Positions 44,296 through 55,600 of a stretch of DNA of 64,000 nt are shown here, one piece after another; the first letter of the stretch is position 1, and every line of letters begins with the position of its first letter. The stretch comes from Chondrilla cf. caribensis (lineage: Eukaryota; Porifera; Demospongiae; Chondrillida; Chondrillidae): NCBI GenBank assembly GCA_964020155.1, contig OZ026564.1, positions 3,126,223 to 3,190,222 on the forward strand. Direction: 5' to 3'. The notes under the pieces are model-generated. The model saw only the letters and a program-made list of their open reading frames with translations, was not told the DNA's origin and ran no database searches. Position numbers and translations under genes: made by a program.

Positions 44296-45537
44296 CTGCA
44301 ACATTGGGGAAAGGAAACAGACAACTTTGTGACCATGTACGGACACAAGCATATAATATGTACATAATATGTATGTTATGTACATTACCATGTGTGTGTG
44401 TGTGTATGTGTGTGTGTGTGCGTGTTCTTGTGCATATACATTCCGGCAGAGTGAAGAGAACTCTCTGTAGATATGTTTGTGACAACACACAAATAATACA
44501 TACACAGTACAGACCTTATATACGGTACATACAGTACATACAGTACATACAGTATATACACACAGTACATACAGTATGTACACAGTACATACAGTACATA
44601 CAATAGACACAGTACATCCATTCACTTACCAAATATCACAGTGCATACGATTGATACAACAATAACCCAGAGTGGTAGAGTGGGAGGATCAGTCTATGTG
44701 GGGGAGAACAAGTGCACATGGGAGCACATAGGTACGTATGTATGTACATATATGCACACGTGTATCATACTGTATGAGTGTGTATATACAGTGTGTATGT
44801 ACAATACGTATGTACAAATGTAGAGTGGCATGTACAGTACGTATATCTGTATACAAATATGAACACACAATATAAGTTTGTACATATTGTGCATACTAAA
44901 AGTACAGTAAGACTTCATGTACGTATGTACATATCTGTGTGTTGTAGGTCAGAATATTCATGGAAGATCATGATATAAACAGTACAGTATTCTGAAACAT
45001 ACACACATACGTTCGCATGTACACACACAATAAAGTACGTACATGCATGTACGTAACTAAATATTGTACAGGACATTAAACACAGGTGTAAGCTACTCAC
45101 AGGAGAGAATGAGGTGCACTGGGTCACATCAGTAGCTCCCTCTTCAGTGGCATTGTACGAAGTGCCTTTTGGACAAGACTTGCACGCTAACTGTCCCACT
45201 TTGTCCTGGTAGTGGTTGTCTGGACAGACCTCACAATATGGCTGACCGAGGTAGGATCCGAAGTGGCCTGGGGGACACGGTAGACAACTGTCTTGTTCTG
45301 GATTGGGTTGGTAGTGTCCAAGAGGACAGAGCTGACATGTTGGATAGGTCAGGCTCACTGAACTGCTCAAGTACTCCACCGAGTACGTCTGGTAGCTACC
45401 AGGAGGACAGCTCACTGCAGGGATGGAGATATATGTATGTATATGACACACACCACGGGATGACCTCATGTCTATACAGTGAAGAATACTACAAGTGGAG
45501 GGGATACAGGAACACACACACACACACACACGCACAC

Positions 45538-45583
<46 letters not shown>

Positions 45584-48500
45584 CTCACCACAAAACAGAT
45601 TTGAGTCTCTCTTCAGCTCAAATCCCTGTGGACATCTACTGATCAAAGAATCATCATTGACAGATGCCGCGGTGATGGCATCGTACACCGGCACTACACC
45701 CGAATAGTCATAAACTGTCTCGTTTCCGATGTGGGTTGACACAGTGTCCACTACCATATCCCACTCCATTCTCGACAACGTTATCTGATGTAGAGACTCT
45801 TCAATTGTCTGATCACTCGATTTCTCAACACTTCCGGAAACAACCAAGAATGTCAATTTGATGTTGTTTGCAACGTCCTCGACAATAACCCTCCCTTCCT
45901 CCACAGTTACAGTACTAGTGTTGGAGAAGAGAGAGTGAATCAGAAGTTGAGTGAGGTTGAAAGAAAGATCACTGTTCTCCTCATCCGGACTGACAGCAAC
46001 AATGTCCTTCAGGAAGCTCTCTGATTCCAGTGCTCGCTTCCTTCTGGGGTTTGTTGAGAAGTCAACTCTACCGATTTTCCCGGAATTAGACAACTTTGAA
46101 TTGAGGACTCGAAGGTATGCCCCCAGGGATGCTCTGGACACGCCCACTACATTCGATGCCTCGCAGTAGTACCACCCTTCTTTGTTCTCTCCGGGAGGAT
46201 TGACTACTAGTTCACTTCTGGTCTCTCCCTCTAGTTCCTCTTTGGAGCTGCTGGAAGGACTCTTGAAATACCACTTCCATGATGGAGTTGGGGTGCCCGT
46301 GGCATTGCATCTCAAGAACACAGTGCCTTCCTCTGGATACACAGTCACATTGGTAGCCAGGAGGGTCAGCCGGGGAGACTGGTGGACCACCAGCTGCAGG
46401 GTGGTGGAGACCTCCTCTCCCTTGTGAGTCTGGACAGAACAGGTGTAGTCACCCGCCGTATCCAGGGTAACCTCGGGGATGAACAGCACGTCAGAGGTTT
46501 CTCCCGGCAATGCTAGACCGTCCTTCAACCACTGGTAGTGACCTGGGTACCTTGAAGTGGTGGAGCAGTTCATTGTCAAATTACCGGACTGATCAACCAG
46601 TGGGGACTTCCTACTCATCTGGGCATAGACCTCCGGAGTCATCTCACACCAATAGTCCCTCTCCATCATCTCCTTCACAATTCTCTCCATCTTGGCACAT
46701 TTGCCCAGGAGAGTGGCCATGCTTCTCACTGACTCATCAGAGACCATACTCAACATGTCATCTGTAGCTTCTTCAAGCTGACTCAGCAGACTCCTGGACC
46801 AGTCCATGTTTGCCACTAGCAACAGCCCTTCAGCTAGTTCGGATAACTTTGCCAAACACTCCACCATCCCGCTGCAGTTGTGCTCGCTCATCAAGGACCC
46901 AATGTGCTCATCCACATAGAGGAGCCACTTTATGAAGACGTACTGTTTTGCAATGTCGACGTCATTTCTCGCCGCAGTTGACATATTGCTCACTAAATCT
47001 CCAAACACCCGTGCTTCCTCTGTCATGCCAATCATGTCATGGATGTCACTCAAGTCAACGATGCCACTTGCTGAAGTATTCATCCATGCTGCAGGGATTC
47101 TCCAAGTATTTAATCCCTGTAGGTGATCATCCAAATCACTCGCAAGCCATTCTGCATTACTGGAAGCATTCCTGTAGTGATGGATGCTCTCCCTGAGAGA
47201 TTGGGTGATGGCGTCAAAGACAGAGGCTAAGTCTTGAACCTTTTTGCAGTAGGCACCGAAGTCAATGGTACTGCTGGAGCTGTGAGGACAGGTGCCTTCC
47301 ACCGCTCTCTTTGCTAACTGATTGGCACCAGCAGTGATGGAGGACTGGACAGAGGACACCAGGAAGTCAAATGTGAGACTGTTGTTTGAGCAGTTGTTCA
47401 CAGAGTACATCACTTCCAGAGGAATCGTGGTGGGTGGTTTGGACTCAAGAGTCAAGTTGAAAGAGATGCCGTCAATGACGATAGAGTATTCCGTATCGTT
47501 GTCATTCTTGAGGTAACGCTCCCATATTGCCTGGTGCCTTGCTTCTCTCAACATCACCAAGTCTCCAGACTGAAGGTGGAAATAGCTGTTCTGTCCAAGA
47601 GTCTTCTCTGCCAATCGGAGATCTTCAAATGCTATGCTCTCTTCCACTTCTGAGAGGATTCGCTTCTTCAACAGGGTGTCCAGGGTTGAGTACAGAGTGG
47701 TGGCATCAGAGGGTGTGCTGTCCCTCAGAGCGTCTATCACCAGCTCCCTCCCTAGACGACAGCCAATGTTCCAACCCAAACACTCTGCATTGTGTATCAT
47801 GGTGTCGATCTCAAGACCACAGCAGTAGTGGTCCATTTGCCATTTTGTCTCCTCCATCACAGGAGCATTGCATGCGTAGCTTGTCTCCTCCGTCACGTAT
47901 TCCACAAACTCCTCGGATTTATTGCTCTTGACAAAGATGGTGCGAAGACCTTCTGTTGTCTTGATCACCGAACACCCAAAGCTCGGATCCTCCCAAAACC
48001 TTTCCTGAGACTGGTCACAAGATAGAACGCCCACCACTGGTCCTTCTACTGGAGTTAAACGAGGTTTAACAATGTGTTCCCTCCTTGTCACTGGCTTGTT
48101 TATCTTCCTGGTACACTCCTCTTCACCGTACCATCGTTTGGTGTAGGGAACGGCCATGTTGTTACAGCTACCACACACAATGGCGGAATAAGGGTCGGGA
48201 ATGCAGTCGTCCACCATCGTACAGAGCTGGTTCAAGGTACTGACCAGCTCTGTGGACTGCCACCTTCTGCCGTCCAATACAACCAGAACACTGTGACCCT
48301 CGTACTCCACTTCAGCTTGTTGGCGAGCATTCTTGGCAAGGAGATACAGATTGTCAGCTTCCTCTTTCCTTTCCATTGAAGTATTCTTCAGACCTTCCAA
48401 ATGACTGAGGAGGTCGTATGCAGCACCTAAAGATGACTGGGATGTGGATAGCAATTTGGGTGCCTTCTCCAATTCCTTATAGAGGAGTTCGGATGTTGTA

Positions 48501-49391
48501 TCTTCCAAGTCATTCCAAACGGTCCCTCTCTCAAGGTTACCATGGATACGTAACACTGGGGGTGCATTCAGCTCATGTGCGGTAGCTATTGCCGATACTT
48601 GAGATTTTGTGCTCAAGACTTCCATTTCCAGTTCAAATTGAATGTCTTCACTTGATATCAAAAGCTGAACTGGAACTGGATCACCAAACAACTTCAGGAC
48701 AGCCACCTCCTCAATTGTATGTGAAGAGAAGGTTTTGTTGAAAGGATCGATCATGGTCAAAATGGCAGACTGGTCCTTCTCTCCATTGAAATCCAAGAAC
48801 CAGGAGAACAGTACGTTGCCACCTTCCTTGAGTTTGGACACAAGAGCGAGGTGCTGCTGTTGGTGACGGGGGAGACCAATGCCTTCACAACTGTGAATCT
48901 CCGAAGCTGAATGGAGAAGGTACAACTTGTGGTACATCCCTTCAATTGCAAAGTTGCCTAAGGTCAGATGGTGACAGAAGGTCGTGAAGATGATGTCGTA
49001 GAGTTGGCCGTCTGCTCCCATCTTCATCTCGACATCAACTGGACAGTGGAACCGACCTCCATCAGAGAGCAGAGAATTGAAAATGTTGTTCTGGTCAGTT
49101 AAGGTCCACTGAGACAGTGTCACCTTGAGACTACGAGGGCTTGAACAAGGGTCCTCCATTACATCAGAGCCTGGTAGAAAAGAGGTAGAGAGAGAAGTCA
49201 AGAGCTATGTACATGGATATCGCACATGTATACTGTACTCTGTATAAATGTATATACATACAGAATGGATGTACATATGTAGTTAAGTTGGTTAAATACG
49301 TGCACACGTGCACACACATCAACACACACACATACACACACACACAAACACACACACGCGCACACACACGCACACACACGCACACACACAC

Positions 49392-49457
<66 letters not shown>

Positions 49458-51225
49458 TGACCATTATATTTAACAGTGGATGTAGCCGCAATCCCCTGTA
49501 GCTGGACCAGTTCCCCGCTGGCATTCAATGTCAGGTAAGTCCTGCCTGTCATGAAACCACTGAACTCGGGAGCCACCTCTGGTGACAGGAGCTACAGAAG
49601 GAACACCAAGTTAGATGGATGTACATACAATATTACGGACATATACATAGTACTTTATACAGATATACATACTAATGTAATTGCTGTACAATACGTATGT
49701 AAAGATACATACATAAAACCAGGTGTATACAGTACATGTACGTACGTATGCAGGTACATGGGTATGTACACACAATGATACATATGCATATTCTGAAATC
49801 ACACAATTTGACCAAACCACCAACTTCATTGATTGACTCCGCCTCCAATCCAATAAGACCTTCAAAGGACAGTTTCACTGTGTTCACATCAAGGCTGCCT
49901 GTGTACGACACTTTACCATATATGGCAATGTCTGGTTGCTTGGAAACAGACTCCAATTCTTCACGGATGTTCAGTATCAAACCGTAAATGTCCTCGACGA
50001 TCCAGTTGGAGGATGACAGGGATGAGTATACAGTGAGGTTATGGTAGGGGAATCCCCGGGGAAGACTGATGAGAACCGACGATTCCTCACCATCACACAA
50101 GTTGATGGCAACACAGAAAGGATCGTTTCCATTGGGATGGTGGGTCAAAGTGTCGTTGCCAATAGCAACACGAATGTCACCGTAATACACAAGTACAGCA
50201 TAGGTTGCAAGGTCTTTCAACTTAGTCTGGTAAAATCCACGACACTCCTCCATGGACAGAAGCTCCAAGGCATCCAACAGTTTGATGTTGTAGCTGAAAT
50301 CATTGTGATAACGACGATCGGTTGCCACGGCCTCCACTTTGATCCAGGAAGGAAGGAGGTCCTCCACATTGGTCAGGAATGTCTTTGCCAAGGACTCCTC
50401 GAACAGATAGGTGGCGGTGATGTCCGCAGATGGAGAGAAACAGGTACAGTTCCATTGGCTCTTCTGACACGGAGAAGTGGAGTTACTTGCACAAGACACA
50501 CACTCTTCTGCTCCCGTGTACAGGCTGAGGCCATAAGACAGTCCAAAGTCACCGCTGGGTTCCATGTTGACCGATCTGATGGACAAGGGGAGGTCAAGGT
50601 TACCCGTTTTCACAAATGACACACCTTGTAGGACACGACCGTTGATGGGCCAACTCTCCACTTTGTGTTGGCAAGTTGAAGTGAAGGTGACTTCAGTACC
50701 GCTGGGGCAGATGTGGATGGAAGCACTCTCATTGAAACAGCAGCTTGGTGGGATGATGTCATCTACATCAGGAAGATCACCGCCACTGAATACGACAATG
50801 TTAAGAGGAGAAGGACGACGGAATATGTGTGAATTTGTTCCTGAAATTTCAAAGTCGAGGGTGAACAGTTCGGAGATGGTTGGATGGAAGGTCACCTCCA
50901 CTTCTGTCACATTGCGAGTGAAGTTTAGTGTTTTGGGAGACACCTCAAGATCTGTGATCAGGTCTACTCTAAGATCATCGTCAGGAAATGCCGAGATGGT
51001 GATTTTGTGTGGGATCCCAACAAACAGGATGGGGAGGTTGGTGACTGAGATCACACCGATATCACAATAGTCACCAATGTACCCAGTACCACTACAGTCA
51101 CACACTGGTAGACGACCAGTTTCAACCTCAATTTCTGTACAAGGAGCGTTGTGTTTGCAAGGCGTGGGTAGGCAGGGCTCTCGTTCTACGTATGTGAGAA
51201 AAGGAAGAGTTGATAACAGGATAGA

Positions 51226-51303
<78 letters not shown>

Positions 51304-51332
51304 GCACATGTACACACACATGCGCGGCACAC

Positions 51333-51411
<79 letters not shown>

Positions 51412-52619
51412 TATACACACACACACACCTTGACAATAAGGTCTCTGTGTCCACTCCACCGTATTGTTAGCCTCTGATGTCAGGACACACTCCATAGTGG
51501 TAATGTTGGGGTAGGGGTTGAAATAGGCCGGAAGACATTCAATGGTGCAACTGGACTCGTAGCTATTGTCACAAGGTTGCTTCACGGCTGCATCGTGGAA
51601 CGCAGTCAATTCCTCACAACGCAAACGATCGCACATCACACTCTCTCCAGACCAGGTGTGGTCCCCCTGGCAAGTCCTCACTCTGCTCCCCACTACATAG
51701 AATCCAGGGTGACAGGTGAACGTGCACGAGGTGTCCGTCACTGGGGGTCCATCACACGACACACTACCGTACTCCGGGTCCATTAAGGTGGTATTGCATG
51801 GATCAGCTGGAGGTTGCAACAGGAGTTGGAATTATTATCACTGTCAACATGACCCAGAACTGATAACTAGTACACTCACCAACACAGTGAAGTTTGTCTT
51901 GTTGTAGAGTGTATCCAAGTTCACACGAGCATTGGTGAGATCCAATCAGATTGGTACAGATTTGTTGACATCCTCCATTGTTGTCAGAGCATTCATCGAT
52001 GTCTGTGAGGTGGACAGATACAATGCTAACCATGCCCACACACACACACAGTGTAGTGATATGAGAGGTGAGGTCTGTGTGTAGGCACTCATTGTGTGCA
52101 GTAGTCATTGTCAGAAGCACATGATGACCTTTGTGTTGGAGTGAGCTGTGTATATACCATGAGTGCCATATGTACAGTGATCTGTGTACATATGTAAGTC
52201 AGTCAAGTGACCCACAGTATGTGTACAGAGTCACCTGTGTACATAGTGATCTATGTATGTACAAAGTGACTTGTGTGTACAAAGTGTCCTGTGTACAGAG
52301 TGTCCTGTGTACAGAGTGTCCTGTGTACAGAGTGTCCTGTGTATACAGTGTCCTGTGTACAGAGTGTCCTGTGTACAAAGTGACCTGCATGTACACACGT
52401 CACTCACCAAGACAAGTATAGGTGTCACTACCAAGCTGATATCCTGAGTAACAACCACAAATGTAGTTTCCTTCGATATTCATGCAGTCCTGATTACAGT
52501 GAGATGTGCCTTCAATGCATTCATCGATATCTGAAGAAAGATATACATATTATTATACATACATTCATATGTATGTATATAGGTATCTTGACACCTATTG
52601 GTATCATGTACACACACAT

Positions 52620-52698
<79 letters not shown>

Positions 52699-55600
52699 CA
52701 CACGCACACACACACACGCACACACACACACACCACCACCACCACCATACCTTCACATGTATGCTCATCACTTCCCAGTCGGTATCCTTCCCTACATACA
52801 CACCTGTATGTACCAAAGTCATCCACACAGCGTTGGCTACAGTTGTGATCTGTAGCATTGCAGTGGTCAATACCTACATACACATAAATGTACGTACATA
52901 CAATACATAAGTATGTACATAATGAGATAGATAAGTGAGATACATACACACGGATATACGTACATGTGTACATACATACACATGTATGTACTGTACACAT
53001 ATGTATAATGTTATATACATAAATACTGTGTATGTACTTGCACATAAAATCTACTGACAAACTGACTATGTATGTATGTACAGTATGCACTGTGTTTTAT
53101 ACAGGACGAACAAACTATAGATATTTGACCTACATACAACCTACATACGTAGGTACATAGGTATGTAGGTATGTAGGTAGGTAGGTACATAGGTAGGTAG
53201 GTAGGTAGGTAGGTATATAGGTAAGTAGGTAGTTAGGTACGTAGGTAGGTGCATAGGTGTGTAGGTGTGCAGGTAGGTTGGTAAGTAGGTAGATAGGTAG
53301 GTAGGTGTATAGGTGCATAGGTGTGTAGGTGTGTAGGTAGGTAGGTAGGTGTGTAGGTGTGTAGGTAGGTAGGTAGGTAGGTAGGTGGGTAGGTAGGTAG
53401 GTAGGTGGGTAGGTAGGTACGTAGGTGCGTAGGTGTGTAAGTTTGTAGGTAGGTAGGTAGGTAAATAGGTAGGTATAGGTATGTTGGTAGGTAGGTAGGT
53501 AGGTGCCTAGGTGTGTAGGTGTGTAGGTAGGTTGGTAAGTACTTAGGTAGGTAGGTAGGTAGGTAGGTAGGTGGAGTATCTGTATACATATGGATATATA
53601 GGTGGATGTGAATGATGACATACGTACATACATGATGTGGTACAAAGTAGACAGGAGATAGAGATGTTGTTTACATTTACAAAAGACTAATTTGTGTGAT
53701 TGGTAAGAATTACACAATGTAAAATTACATTTAAGTCTATATACGATATGCATGTATGTAGATATGTACATACGTATGTACATACATACATCATCAATAC
53801 ATTAGCATGTGGTACTATCGTATGTAACTGAATTCATGGTTATCCCATGGAGAGAAAGGAATTCATCATTTGGTTGCAAGACCACTCCCAACCCAAATAT
53901 AGACATGAGCTGATTCATGGAGATAACTCACTTTCACAGGTTCTTCCATCAGAGAGGAGCACATACTCCGTGATGTTGCATTCACAGTGGTAGCTTCCTG
54001 GATCATTCACACAACGTTGTGTACAGTTGTCCGAACCTTCCTCGCACTCATCAAGGTCTGCATACATATGTTCGTATGTGAATACATACAGTAAATGATA
54101 AACCACTCATATGTATGTATGTATACAATGTATGTATCAAATTGTGTGTTTTGAAGAATACAGAACATATATTATGTATGCATTTATGTGGTTGTGTATA
54201 CAACAATAATTATTGTAAGAATTATATACGTATCTACTTGTGTGTGTATTGAATAGGGACATTCTCACCATTGCAAGTGTGCTGGTCCTCCTGAAGACGA
54301 TAGCCATCATCACATGTACAGATGTACAATCCGTTAGTGTTCGTACATGTGTGACCACAACTCTGTATATTGGGGTCAGTGCCTGCCTCTGAACACTCGT
54401 CAATGTCTGTTGAATTGAATAAGTACAAGCAGTGGGACGCATCAACTATATCCTTGTACAAGCATACATACAAGTGAGTATATACATAGAATGTGTGTAT
54501 GTGTATATGTACGTACCTACGTACATTTATTGTATATTATATGTATGCATGTACGTATATATGTACTTATAGCATATGTACAGTATGTCTATACAGACTG
54601 CATATTTGTATTAGTACATGTACATACGTACTACAACATACATCGTATGTATGTATGTATTTATTATAATATATGTATGTACGTATGTACGCATGTACAT
54701 ACAATTACCATCATTACAATTACACATGCATACATACATGTATATACATGTACACATTCACCACTACGGGTACACACCCTCACCATCACCACAGGTACAT
54801 ACGTACACACACTCACCATCATTACAGGTGCATATGTACACACCCTCAACATCACTATAGGTACACACCCTCACCATCACTACAAGCAGATGCACTCACC
54901 AATACAAGATGTCTGGTCAGTATTCAATCTGTACCCAGCGTGACAACGACACGCCCGGGTCATGGGACCAGCAGAGAGGACCCTCTCCGTGACATTCAAC
55001 AGTTTATCGTTGACATCGTAGATGAGCGATTCAGTATGGTTGAGGTAGATGAAGTTGCTGTTAACGAGAAACCCATTCATCCCATGAATCATATCTAAGT
55101 CGTAACTGCTAAGGAGGATGTCAACAGAAGTTGTGTATTCTACAGTATAGTCCCCTTTCCACAGTTTGTATGAGTCTCCTCGTTCATTGAGTAGAATTGC
55201 TTGGTTTAGACGAAGCGTTTTGGTGTACACCGGCTGACTGAAGTTGAGTTGAAGAAGACCAGTCTCGCAGTTGAAAGAGAACGCCTCCAGCACCGTAGGA
55301 ACTGGTGGAGCGGCCCCAATGTATCTTTCAGCTTGTAAGGCTCCGTTGCAAGGAACCTCTTCCGCATTATTCCCGTACAGGTCACTCACCACACCAGTAC
55401 TGATGCAGACATAGCTGGACGCAATGGATCCAGCCACTTGCAATTGTTCCATACTCTTCAAATCGTCATCTGTGAGGTAGATGTTTAAGAGCCACTCGGC
55501 TAGTTCATATCGGCTATCCGAAGACAGTGTTACACTTTGTGTATTGTTGTCTCCTTCGCTCTGCAGACTCACTTGAGTGACATCAACGGTGGAGATAAGG

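Noticed and set aside
53130..53783. A 217-codon Tyr-Leu-Pro-Thr repeat protein
   Set aside because: It is a translation of the GTAG satellite in R1 intron 5; exon phase and EGF structure continue on either side of it.
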